DNA of 64,000 bases from an uncultured Oscillospiraceae bacterium (GTDB lineage Bacteria > Bacillota > Clostridia > Oscillospirales > Oscillospiraceae). Within the stretch, counting starts at the first letter, position 1; the number at the start of each line of letters is the position of its first letter. Shown in pieces: positions 33,816-41,538 of the stretch. The notes beneath the pieces are model-generated. The model was not told where the DNA came from and did no database searches. It worked only from the letters and a program-made list of their open reading frames with translations. The translations under genes and the position numbers were made by a program. Where the stretch lies: positions 1-64,000 of the forward strand of contig CAJULM010000005.1 in NCBI GenBank assembly GCA_910587285.1, read 5' to 3'.

Positions 33816-35024
33816 TTACTGGGCCAGCTCCACCATGCAGGCCATTCCCTGGCCACCGCCGATACACAGCGTGGCAATCCCGTAGCGCACCTGGCGGCGG
33901 CCCATCTCGTAAATCAGCGTGGTGAGAATCCGGGTGCCGCTGTTGCCCAGGGCGTGGCCCAGGGCGATAGCCCCGCCGTTTACATTCACCCGGCCGTACA
34001 GCTCGCTGCCCATATCCATGCCCAGCTCCTTGAGGCAGCCCAGAGACTGGGCCGCGAAGGCCTCGTTCAGCTCGAACAGGCCGATGTCCTCCAGGGTGAG
34101 CCCGGTTTTGTCCAGCACCTTACGAATGGCGTACACGGGACCCAGGCCCATCAGGGCGGGATCGCAGCCCGCGCTGGACATGGCCTTGATGGTGACCAGG
34201 GGCTTACAGCCCAGCTCTTTGGCCTTGGCCGCACTCATGACGATCACCGCCGAAGCGCCGTCGTTCATGCCGGAGGCGTTGCCGGCGGTGACGGTGCCGC
34301 CCTGCTTGAAGGCAGGCCTCAGCTTTGCCAAGCTGTCTACCGTGGTTTCCGGGCGGGGGTGCTCGTCGATATCGAACAAAAAGGACCCCTTGCGCTCCTT
34401 CACCTCATAAGGCAGAATTTCCTCCTTAAATTTCCCCGCCGCCATGGCCTCCTTGGCCTTGCGCTGGCTGTCCGCGGCGAAGGCGTCCTGCTCCTGCCGG
34501 GTAATGTGGTACTTGTCCGCCACGTTTTCCGCAGTGAGCCCCATATTCAGGTTGGGGTAAAGCGCCTGGGGCTGCACAATGGTGACGCCGTGGGCAAAGG
34601 TATCGTACAGCATCTTATCCCCGCCCCGCAGGGGGGCGTACCGGGCGGAGGGATCCAGATAATATGTCAGCCGGGACATGACCTCCACGCCCCCCGCGCA
34701 GATAATGTCGGCCTCGCCGGACATGATCTCGTACGCAGCGCTCATCACAGCCTGGAGAGAGGAGGCGCACTGCCGGTCCACCGTATAGGCGGGCACCTCG
34801 ACAGGCACGCCGGCCAGCAGAGCGGCGCACCGGGCCACGTTGGGGGTATAGCCGTACACATCGCCCAGAATTACCTGATCCAGCTGGTCCAGCGGCACAT
34901 TGGAGCGGGCGGCGGCCTCTTTGATCACTGCGGCGGCCAGGTCCTGGGCCTCCACCGTTTTCAGGCTACCCAGGTAAGCGCCCACCGGGGTGCGTACGGC
35001 GCTGGTGATGACAACATCCTGCAT
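33816..35024 (-). CDS. Acetyl-CoA C-acetyltransferase (thiolase)
   Basis: 402 residues; the ATG at 35024 has AAAGGA at good spacing, while 35033 is too near it. Thiolase II signatures: SAVRTPVG, active-site Cys86 in DRQCASSLQ, VNVNGGAIALGHALGNSG with the catalytic His, and the C-terminal LCIGGGQGMA with the second Cys. It interconverts acetoacetyl-CoA and two acetyl-CoA. Last in the BKACE-AtoE-thiolase operon: acetoacetate made by the cleavage enzyme or imported by AtoE could, once activated, be split here. Confidence 0.95.
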   Translation of the reverse strand: MQDVVITSAVRTPVGAYLGSLKTVEAQDLAAAVIKEAAARSNVPLDQLDQVILGDVYGYTPNVARCAALLAGVPVEVPAYTVDRQCASSLQAVMSAAYEIMSGEADIICAGGVEVMSRLTYYLDPSARYAPLRGGDKMLYDTFAHGVTIVQPQALYPNLNMGLTAENVADKYHITRQEQDAFAADSQRKAKEAMAAGKFKEEILPYEVKERKGSFLFDIDEHPRPETTVDSLAKLRPAFKQGGTVTAGNASGMNDGASAVIVMSAAKAKELGCKPLVTIKAMSSAGCDPALMGLGPVYAIRKVLDKTGLTLEDIGLFELNEAFAAQSLGCLKELGMDMGSELYGRVNVNGGAIALGHALGNSGTRILTTLIYEMGRRQVRYGIATLCIGGGQGMACMVELAQ

Positions 35025-35058
35025 CTTTTTCATCCTTTCTATCTGTGAATAGGATTTG

Positions 35059-35096
35059 CGAGAAGGGCTTTCCGGGCAATCGGAAAGCCCTTCTCG
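35059..35096 (-). promoter_or_regulatory. Intercistronic stem-loop between atoE and thiolase genes
   Basis: Perfect 15-bp stem (35059-35073 with 35082-35096), loop of 8, no clear T-run. Probably an mRNA-stability or attenuation element. Confidence 0.65.
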
Positions 35097-35105
35097 GCAG
35101 TTTAC

Positions 35106-36482
35106 TTAGAAAATCATGGGGAACAGGAGCAGTCCGGCAATGGTGAACACCAGCCAGAACACGCACATGAACGCCATGAAGCCCCAGACGTCCTTCAGCT
35201 TGCTGCCCGTCATGGCCAGGGCGGGGATGATATACAGGGGCTGGATCAGATTGGTGACCTGGTCGCCGTACACAAAACCGTTTACAACCGTGACCATGTC
35301 TGCGCCCAGCTTCTGCGCCGCATCCATCAGCAGGGGACCCTGGATGATAAACTGACCGCCCTGAGAGGGAATGAACAGATTGACCACGGCAGAGGACAGG
35401 TAGGCCACCACGGGCAGGGTGCGGGCGGTGGAAATCTGCACCAGGCCGGCCACCACGATGGCCGCCAGGCCGGAGTCGGCCATGATGCCGGCGATGCCGC
35501 CGTAGAACGGGAACTGGAACATGACCTCGGTGCCCAGCTTCATACAGTCCTTGTGGGCGCCGATAAAGGCGGTGGGCGTGCTGTACAGGAAGCAGTTGAT
35601 GGTGAGGAAGATGGTAATGATGAAGTTCAGGCTCAGCGCGCCCAGGAAGCCCTTAGTGACAAACTCGTGAACAATCACCACAACGCCCATGATGCCGATC
35701 AGCCACATGATGATACGGCTGCCGTTCATCTTGCCGGCAAAGGTGGTGCGGTCAATCTTCATCCACTCCGCTTCCTCCTCCGCAGCGGCATCATCCGCGG
35801 CATAGGAGATGCCTGCGGAGACGGGAGGACGGGTGACAACCGCCAGAATCATGGTCAGGATGGCCAGGGTCAGGAACATGGCGATGTTCACAGGGTTGTA
35901 AACAGTCTCGGCCTGGGAGAGCGTACGGCCAAAATACTCCTGCATATAATTGCCTTCCGTGGCCAGCAGACCGTAAACCGCACAGGTGGGGCTCAGGGTC
36001 TGGCCCAGGCAGGAGGTGCAGTACCCCGCCACAATCATCAGCGGGAAGTGAACGCCCTTGATGCGCTTGGAGATGGCAATGGCGAACACGGTGCAGGACA
36101 TGGTGCAGAACGCCCAGTTGATGAAAGAGGCGATGTAGCCCCACACCATCAGCACACACATGGCCACAGCCGGACTGCGCAGATAGGTGGCCAGCTTGTT
36201 TACCGCGCGGGTTACATACTTGGACTTCGCGGTAGCGGCGCACACAATAACCATCAGGGACATCTGCATGGAGAAGGCCAGCTGGGTCCACATTCCGTTG
36301 AACCACTGCATACACAGGTCCACAGGGTTAGTCCAGGTGAAAATCAGAGCTGCGAAAAAGACGATGAAGGTCAGGATCAGGCAGAACACCATGGACTCAG
36401 GGATGATCTTGTCTGCGGCAAATTGGAACTTCTGACTAAAGCGCCACAGGAAATTGCCTCTTTCTTCCTTCGGCTGTGTCAT
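35106..36482 (-). CDS. atoE: AtoE-type short-chain fatty acid transporter
   Basis: 458 residues with about 12 membrane segments. The FSQKFQFAADKIIPESMVFCL start and the late SQGGQFIIQGPLLMDAAQ and GDQVTNLIQPLYIIP blocks are characteristic of AtoE. Family members move acetoacetate or short-chain fatty acids. It lies between a beta-keto acid cleavage enzyme and a thiolase, so it imports a short keto acid or exports a product. SD AAAAGGAGAA before the ATG. Confidence 0.93.
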   Translation of the reverse strand: MTQPKEERGNFLWRFSQKFQFAADKIIPESMVFCLILTFIVFFAALIFTWTNPVDLCMQWFNGMWTQLAFSMQMSLMVIVCAATAKSKYVTRAVNKLATYLRSPAVAMCVLMVWGYIASFINWAFCTMSCTVFAIAISKRIKGVHFPLMIVAGYCTSCLGQTLSPTCAVYGLLATEGNYMQEYFGRTLSQAETVYNPVNIAMFLTLAILTMILAVVTRPPVSAGISYAADDAAAEEEAEWMKIDRTTFAGKMNGSRIIMWLIGIMGVVVIVHEFVTKGFLGALSLNFIITIFLTINCFLYSTPTAFIGAHKDCMKLGTEVMFQFPFYGGIAGIMADSGLAAIVVAGLVQISTARTLPVVAYLSSAVVNLFIPSQGGQFIIQGPLLMDAAQKLGADMVTVVNGFVYGDQVTNLIQPLYIIPALAMTGSKLKDVWGFMAFMCVFWLVFTIAGLLLFPMIF

Positions 36483-36516
36483 AGCATATTCTCCTTTTCT
36501 CGTTTTCTGTTCCAGA

Positions 36517-37368
36517 TTATTTCAGTCCAAGAATCTCACGGGCCTCGTCCGGGGTAGCGGCCTGACAGCTGTACTCCTCAATGACCCGCTTGGCCCGGGC
36601 CACAAACTGAGCGTTGCTCTCCGCCAGAACGCCCTTCGCGTACATCACATTGTCCTCCATACCCACGCGGATGCCGCCGCCCAAAGCCACAGCGCCGTAC
36701 AGCATCTCCAGCGCGGTGTGTCCCACACCGAAGCAGCTCCAGGTGGACCCGGGACACAGCTGCTCCATGGTCTCCTTCATGAAAATCAGGTTTTTCATGC
36801 TGCCGGGGATGCCGTTGGCGCAACCCATGCAGAACTGGAAGTGCAGCGGAGCCTTGAGCACCCCCTTCTTCAGATAATAGGCGGCATTGGCGATCATGCC
36901 GGGGTCAAATGCCTCAATCTCCGGCTTGATGTGGTTGTCCTGCATGATTCCGCCCAGCTTTTCCAGGAACGCGGGAGGATTGAGGAACAGGCCGCTGTTG
37001 AGCCAGTTCATGGAGCCGCAGTCATAGGAGGCCATCTCGGGATGGAGCTCGACGATGTGCTCATAGCGGCATTCCTCATTGGGGAAGGAAGCGGCCCCAG
37101 AGGTCGTCATATTGATGATAATATCACAGTCGGGGTGGTTGGCCCGGAGCAGCTCCACCGTTTTGCGAAACTTCTCCTTGTCCATGGTGCCGTTGCCCTC
37201 ATCGTCGCGCATATGAAGATGGGCCATGGCCGCGCCTGCCTTCCAGCAGGTGTAGACATCCTCGGAGATCTCCTCCGGAGTCATGGGCACATTGGGATTG
37301 TCCTTTTTCTTGGGCCATGCGCCGGTGGTGGCTACGGTAATGATACGCTTGTTTTTCAGATTTGGCAT
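36517..37368 (-). CDS. Beta-keto acid cleavage enzyme (BKACE), second paralogue
   Basis: 283 residues from the ATG 9 nt after AAAGGAG; the longer frame runs across the leader. TIM-barrel BKACE: RIITVATTGAWPKKKDNPNV at the N-terminus, metal ligands in HLHMRDDEG, and RVGMEDNVMYAKG near residue 240. At the position of Glu14 in Kce it has Trp (TGAW), the mark of a different BKACE subfamily, so its keto acid is not 3-keto-5-aminohexanoate. It should yield acetoacetate plus an acyl-CoA from a beta-keto acid and acetyl-CoA. First gene of an operon with a perfect sigma-54 promoter. Confidence 0.92.
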   Translation of the reverse strand: MPNLKNKRIITVATTGAWPKKKDNPNVPMTPEEISEDVYTCWKAGAAMAHLHMRDDEGNGTMDKEKFRKTVELLRANHPDCDIIINMTTSGAASFPNEECRYEHIVELHPEMASYDCGSMNWLNSGLFLNPPAFLEKLGGIMQDNHIKPEIEAFDPGMIANAAYYLKKGVLKAPLHFQFCMGCANGIPGSMKNLIFMKETMEQLCPGSTWSCFGVGHTALEMLYGAVALGGGIRVGMEDNVMYAKGVLAESNAQFVARAKRVIEEYSCQAATPDEAREILGLK

Positions 37369-37434
37369 GGGCAGTCTCTCCTTTGTCTGTAATGTATGGC
37401 GTTCACCGGAAAAGTACACACATCAAGATCAAAA

Positions 37435-37451
37435 AGCAAACAGCGTGCCAA
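37435..37451 (-). promoter_or_regulatory. Sigma-54 promoter of the BKACE-atoE-thiolase operon
   Basis: Minus strand TTGGCACGCTGTTTGCT: GG and GC exactly 10 nt apart, TGGCACG and TTGCT both consensus. Start expected near 37424, about 56 nt before the ATG. Confidence 0.92.
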
Positions 37452-37806
37452 TTTCACAAGCGTGGTTTGGAAGAAAACAAAAATCCGTCTAAAGGCAAAG
37501 AATCAGCCGAAAGTATGCTTGTTTTTATCAGAAATTTGATTTTAGCAGAAATCACAGCGCGCCCAAAACAGAATATAAATCCGCCAATCCGGCCATTCTT
37601 GTTTCAGCCGTGAAAGCTTGTTTCATTTCATAAATAGGCTGGCCTCTCTTTCAGTGCCGGCTCCCAGCTCTGAAAATTTCTTTTGACTCGTCGGCATCGC
37701 GCCATTCCAAATGCAGACAGCACATCCCCAAAAGGCACATTTGTCCAACGAAAACGACCGCACACTCCACGAGTGGCGGCCGCCTCGGCGACGATTTGGT
37801 TTTCTA
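37452..37806. other. Non-coding region upstream of sigma-54 promoter; possible activator sites
   Basis: No supported gene. A dyad TTTCA-GCCG-TGAAA (37602-37615) lies about 150 bp upstream of the -24 element, and CTTGTTT recurs at 37518, 37598 and 37617. These are candidates for binding by the PAS-sigma-54 regulator. The left half is A+T-richer than its neighbours, as is usual for bent looping DNA. Confidence 0.45.
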
Positions 37807-38625
37807 TCAACTGGACGCAGATGCCACCGGGTATTCCTGCGCCAAATAGGCGTGTACCACCCATCGGGTCTCCGGCCCGCCCGCCGCGGTACAGGTGGAC
37901 AGGCTCAGGATCCGGTCGTCCGCCCCTGGAACCACCCCCGTTTCAATCTCCGAGCTGTCAACGCAATACTCAATGAATTCCTCCTCCAGCGCGCTCTCCT
38001 CCAGGTCCAGCCGATACACAATTTCTCTCACTCCCGCCTCCTCGGCGGAAAAAATCTCATAGCGCCGTACCGTCCCCTCCGTGGCCACATACACGCTTGG
38101 GTGCTCCCGCCAAAAGTCTATCCTGTCATAATATTTTAATGTGCCGAACATGGTCTCGTTGTTCATTCTATGGGCATAGACGATGGTGTTGAACCCCATA
38201 AAATCCGAGCTGTTGGTGCACTCCAAGAACACTGCGCCGCCGCTGCTGGGCTCCTTTTTCCAGTTGTGAGTCAGGTAATACTGGTTATCTGCCCCCTGCA
38301 CCACGGGATAGGACAGCTCTGTACCGGGTATGAGAATCCAGCCAATCACGTCCCCGTTGACCGCCCGCAGCCCGTCCAAGTCCAGCTCCGTCAGTGCGGC
38401 GGCCTCCTCCGGCAACGGCTGGGGCGTCGGCTCCCAGCTTGGGGTCGGTGTCGCGCTGGGCAGCGGCGAAACCTTTGCGGGCGGCAGGCCGGCCACCCGC
38501 TCCGCCTCCCCTCGGTCAGCCACAATTCTGCGCTGCTCTATCTGCCAGCGCACTGCCATAATCGCGCTGAACGCAAATACCAGTGCCAGCGCCGCTCCCA
38601 GCACAGCGCGCAGCTTCTTTCCCAT
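37807..38625 (-). CDS. srtB: Class B sortase
   Basis: 272 residues. One N-terminal membrane anchor (residues 8-26), a Pro/Thr linker, then the sortase beta-barrel. Catalytic triad visible: His152 in VYAHRM, Cys245 in SLSTCT, Arg254 in PETRWVVHA. NGDVIGWILIPGTELSYPVVQ and FLECTNSSDF are class B signatures. The gene directly upstream encodes a protein with a VPQTG sorting signal, the likely substrate. Clostridial class B enzymes (for example C. difficile SrtB) accept (S/P)PxTG-like motifs, which fits. Confidence 0.93.
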   Translation of the reverse strand: MGKKLRAVLGAALALVFAFSAIMAVRWQIEQRRIVADRGEAERVAGLPPAKVSPLPSATPTPSWEPTPQPLPEEAAALTELDLDGLRAVNGDVIGWILIPGTELSYPVVQGADNQYYLTHNWKKEPSSGGAVFLECTNSSDFMGFNTIVYAHRMNNETMFGTLKYYDRIDFWREHPSVYVATEGTVRRYEIFSAEEAGVREIVYRLDLEESALEEEFIEYCVDSSEIETGVVPGADDRILSLSTCTAAGGPETRWVVHAYLAQEYPVASASS

Positions 38626-38645
38626 CACAATTCCTCCTTTGATAG

Positions 38646-38677
38646 AAAGCGCGGCCCGGTAAACCGGGTCGCGCTTT
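38646..38677. promoter_or_regulatory. Stem-loop between surface protein and sortase genes
   Basis: Arms 38646-38659 and 38664-38677 form a 14-bp stem with one mismatch and a 4-nt loop; the minus-strand side has only a short TTTC. Read-through into the sortase is expected, so it probably lowers sortase relative to substrate. Confidence 0.6.
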
Positions 38678-38698
38678 TTCCTCGAGCATGATTTTCGC

Positions 38699-40816
38699 TT
38701 ACTTCTCAGCCTCCGTGCGCCGCTTGCCTTCAATGGCCAGGAAAACCAATCCAAGCCCGGAAATCAAAGCGATCTCTCCCCAAACAATGGATTCGTCCCC
38801 AGTCTGAGGCACATCCGCCAGGGGCACGTCGGGGTCCTCAATCTCCACGATATCAGGCTCCTCCGCCAGCGGCACTTCAGGCTCCTCAATCTCCACAGGC
38901 TCCTCAACGGGCTCCTCCTCAGGCATTTCAGCCAGAGGCACCTCGGGCTCCGTAATCTCGACCTCGGGTTCCTCAACCACGAGCACGTTGGACTCCTCAA
39001 TCTCGATCTCAGGCCCGGGTTCGGGCTCAGTCTCCGTATCAGTCCCGGTCTCAGGCGGCTGGCTTTCGGTGGGCGTGGCCGTGTAGACAACCTTACTCTC
39101 CACATTGGTCAGCACCCTCGGGTCAGGCGCTGTCACGGTTCCCTGGTCCGGGGTATAGCCTTCCTTACTGGGGGAAACCACATTATCCAGGGACTCCGTC
39201 TTCACCGTAAAGGGAATTACCTTGACCGCAAAAGGCTCGTCTTCGTTTTCCAAATAGTATCGGATGGTCCAGGTGTACTCGTTGAGCATATACTTGACGG
39301 TATGCTTCACATCTGCCGCAGGCATTTTGCCCTCAATGACCTCCTGCTCCGGCGTGTAGCCAGCAAGGGGTTGGGAGACTACCCTGTAATCGTCGCCTGC
39401 CTTGTGCTGCTCAGTGACTGGCTGGAAAACCTCCTCGCCGCCCGGGAACTCATAGTGAACGGTCAGGGTGTAGGTCTCAACCTTTCTATAGGTCACGGTG
39501 AACTCCATGCCCTTGCCGTCTGTACAGGTGCCCTCGACAACAGCAACGTCACACTCATATCCCTTGATCTCCGGCGAGGCGATCGAGTAGGACGAGCCTT
39601 TCCATACCGCTTGGGACTGGTCGCCGCAGGCGGGCTCGCCGCCCTCGTACACATAATGGACCGTTACCTTGGCCGGGGAGTTGCAGATATCGGTGATCTG
39701 AACGGCTCCGCATTTGGAGCACTTCATGGTTGTGAGCACCGACTGGCCGTCCTCGGAAAGCTCCTCCGTCTTAATGCCCCAGGAATGCCCCTCGCCCAAA
39801 TCGTCACAGTACTGGTTGTCACCATCGTTGCGAATGGACTTCTGATTCCCACAAACAGCGCAGTAGTGCGCCACAGGCCCGTTTTCATCTTTAAGGATAG
39901 ACCACCCGCAGCTGAAGGTTTTCTTGTGTCCACAGCTTGCACAGGTCTGCTCATGCGTTTCGCCGCTGATGGGGACGCCGACATTGCCGTAGTCGTGCTC
40001 GCCGTCCGGACAGTACTTGCCGCCGCTGTCGCCATCGCCGTACTTGACCCAGCCGCAGACGGTACATACCGCGCCTGCTGCGTCGTCGGTCGCTCTGAGC
40101 TGACATTCTTCCGTAGCCGTTTCACTGCAGTGAGTTCCACACTGGCGGGTATGCGTACCGTTGTTGTTGGGTTTCCACTCGCCCCAATCGTGAACATCTT
40201 CGGCATTCGCCTGCCAGCCGCACCCCAAAGAGCATCTAACCGCAGCCATACCAAAATAGTCAAAGCGCTCCGTGGGACAAGACTCTTGATGTGTTTCGCC
40301 GCACCCAGTACAGGTCGCCGTGTGGGTAAAAAATTGCCAATAATCTTGGGCGTAGCTCCAGCTGTGCACGTGCTCCTCAGGCTTTTGGATTTCCTCGGGT
40401 TTCTGACTCTCCTCAGGCTCGTCATACTTGCTCGCGCCACAGTTTTTGCATTCGCCGTCGCTGCTATAATCGTGCCCATTTGCACAGGGGTCGGGCGTCT
40501 CTGTCTCCGCAGGCTTGCTTTCCTCCGTATAGCCGCAATGCTTGCATTTTCCGTTTTCCAGCTCGTGGTTGCCGCCTGTACAAATGACGGGCTTCTTTTC
40601 ATTGTCCTTATCCTCGTCCAGCGTCTCGTCGGGCTTTTTGTCCTTGTCGTCAGACAAATCATCCACATACTTTGAGCAGTCCGAGGTATGATAGCCGCCC
40701 GTGCACTTGCATTCGGGGCATTGGACGGCATCCGCGAAGGCGGTCAGGTTCAGCAGGCTGACGCACATCACCAGGGACAGCACGACGGCTAAGCCGCGAT
40801 TCAAAAACTTCTTCAT
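38699..40816 (-). CDS. Sortase-anchored Cys-rich surface protein with MucBP-like repeats
   Basis: 705 residues; the start ATG has GGAAG 8 nt upstream. Signal peptide to FADA (about residue 25). Residues 27-390 contain many CxxC pairs and HxxxW/C units (CTGCGETHQESC, CGTHCSETATEEC, CASCGHKKTFSC) like repeated zinc-ribbon knuckles. Three beta-rich repeats of 65-70 residues follow (TVHYVYEGGE, TVHYEFPGGEE, TIRYYLENEDE starts), resembling MucBP modules. A Glu/Pro-rich wall-spanning stalk (EVPLAEMPEEEPVEEPVEIE) leads to a VPQTGDES sorting motif, a hydrophobic helix and a KRRTEAEK tail. Likely an adhesin. Its leader carries two c-di-GMP-I-like aptamers and an invertible promoter region. Confidence 0.85.
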   Translation of the reverse strand: MKKFLNRGLAVVLSLVMCVSLLNLTAFADAVQCPECKCTGGYHTSDCSKYVDDLSDDKDKKPDETLDEDKDNEKKPVICTGGNHELENGKCKHCGYTEESKPAETETPDPCANGHDYSSDGECKNCGASKYDEPEESQKPEEIQKPEEHVHSWSYAQDYWQFFTHTATCTGCGETHQESCPTERFDYFGMAAVRCSLGCGWQANAEDVHDWGEWKPNNNGTHTRQCGTHCSETATEECQLRATDDAAGAVCTVCGWVKYGDGDSGGKYCPDGEHDYGNVGVPISGETHEQTCASCGHKKTFSCGWSILKDENGPVAHYCAVCGNQKSIRNDGDNQYCDDLGEGHSWGIKTEELSEDGQSVLTTMKCSKCGAVQITDICNSPAKVTVHYVYEGGEPACGDQSQAVWKGSSYSIASPEIKGYECDVAVVEGTCTDGKGMEFTVTYRKVETYTLTVHYEFPGGEEVFQPVTEQHKAGDDYRVVSQPLAGYTPEQEVIEGKMPAADVKHTVKYMLNEYTWTIRYYLENEDEPFAVKVIPFTVKTESLDNVVSPSKEGYTPDQGTVTAPDPRVLTNVESKVVYTATPTESQPPETGTDTETEPEPGPEIEIEESNVLVVEEPEVEITEPEVPLAEMPEEEPVEEPVEIEEPEVPLAEEPDIVEIEDPDVPLADVPQTGDESIVWGEIALISGLGLVFLAIEGKRRTEAEK

Positions 40817-40856
40817 TCCTTTTACTTCCTTTCTTTGCACTTTTCGGACGCAAAGG

Positions 40857-40966
40857 GTCCGGCGGTCGGGCTGCCGTAGCGGAGCCGGACGTGTCCGGCT
40901 CATACCGTAGGCCCCATAACTTTGCTGTCCCACGGTTTCCCGTGGTTTGCTCAGTCGCAGTCGGAC
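40857..40966 (-). promoter_or_regulatory. c-di-GMP-I (GEMM) riboswitch-like aptamer, proximal copy
   Basis: Minus strand: closing helix GUCCG (40966-40962) with CGGAC (40861-40857); core GAGCAAACC, hairpin ACGG-GAAA-CCGU, then GGGACAGCAAAGU, the GGGCCUA block, and a second GC hairpin (GAGCCGGAC/GUCCGGCUC). These are in the order and spacing of the Vc2-type aptamer. A hairpin CTTTGC/GCAAAG next to the SD (40833-40855) could be the expression platform. Confidence 0.78.
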
Positions 40967-41062
40967 GGGCATAGCGCCAAGGGATTGGTACGATTTCCCT
41001 TCGACTCCGCAGCCTCCAAAACTTTGCGCCCCATCGTTTCCAATGGTTTGCCAAAATGCCGC
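40967..41062 (-). promoter_or_regulatory. c-di-GMP-I (GEMM) riboswitch-like aptamer, distal copy
   Basis: Minus strand: GGCAU...AUGCC closing helix, core GGCAAACC, hairpin AUUG-GAAA-CGAU, GGGGCGCAAAG, then a second helix with a GAAA-containing arm. It repeats the proximal copy's plan with a different second arm. Together the two form a tandem leader of the surface protein gene. Confidence 0.72.
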
Positions 41063-41273
41063 TTTTTTGTCACCCCGCCGCCGTCGGCACATCCGCCGGC
41101 GGGCTCACCCCAAGGCGGATCGGCCCTCATCGCTCACACCCTCTCTCATTTTCCGCTTCGGATCAATCCTCTGCCCGCACCCGCTGCGGCACACCCACGC
41201 GGCACCGGCCGGTCAGGTTTAGCTCTTAGGTGAAACGGCTCATTTCATCACTGTTTTCTTCCCAATCCCTGCA
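41063..41273 (-). other. Leader DNA between riboswitches and invertible segment
   Basis: No gene and no convincing sigma-A promoter toward the surface protein gene. It would be transcribed only from a promoter placed in the adjoining invertible segment. Confidence 0.5.
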
Positions 41274-41299
41274 GGGGACAGAATTTACCGTCTGTCGCC
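41274..41299 (+). repeat. Left inverted repeat of the invertible segment
   Basis: A 26-bp sequence matching the reverse complement of 41513-41538 at 25 of 26 positions (A/G difference at position 7). It holds arms around a central AATTTA and ends CCGTCTGTCGCC, the layout of a tyrosine-recombinase core site. Confidence 0.9.
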
Positions 41300-41512
41300 G
41301 CCTTGGCGGCTTCCCGCGGATAAAAATGGAAAACAACCGCAAAAAAGCGTCCGCCGAAGACCGGCAGACGCAAAAAAAGGCGAAAAAACCATGGGCGAAA
41401 ATAGCATTTTTCCGCTCTTTGCTTTTTGCACCCAAAAAACGCCTGAGAAGGGGTTGCGCCCCCTCCAAGGGTATGCTATAATATTTTTATCGTTATGTAG
41501 CCTCTACTTTTA
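41300..41512. other. Putative invertible promoter segment (DNA switch)
   Basis: 213 bp between the two inverted repeats. Rich in A-runs, no convincing gene. It carries one strong promoter, now pointing away from the surface protein gene. Inversion would aim it through both riboswitches into that gene and the sortase gene. Confidence 0.75.
41454..41482 (+). promoter_or_regulatory. Sigma-A promoter inside the invertible segment
   Basis: TTGCGC (41454-41459), 17-nt spacer, TATAAT (41477-41482). In this orientation RNA would leave through the right repeat and run antisense to the recombinase gene. Confidence 0.82.
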
Positions 41513-41538
41513 GGCGACAGACGGTAAATTCCGTCCCC
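41513..41538 (-). repeat. Right inverted repeat of the invertible segment
   Basis: Partner of 41274-41299. On the minus strand it contains a perfect dyad GACGG-AATTTA-CCGTC. Its last base overlaps the stop codon of the recombinase gene. Confidence 0.9.

Noticed and set aside
33954..35048. 364-codon plus-strand frame
   Set aside because: Antisense of the thiolase gene, whose active-site motifs are complete.
39302..40675. 457-codon plus-strand frame
   Set aside because: Antisense of the Cys-rich surface protein; no SD and no known domain.
41230..41481. 83-codon frame across the left repeat and invertible segment
   Set aside because: No SD, Lys-rich low-complexity product, crosses a recombination site and contains the promoter.
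41274..41538. Miniature transposable element (MITE) with terminal inverted repeats
   Set aside because: Possible from the repeats alone, but no flanking target duplication is visible, and the recombinase gene abutting one repeat plus the internal outward promoter fit an inversion switch better.
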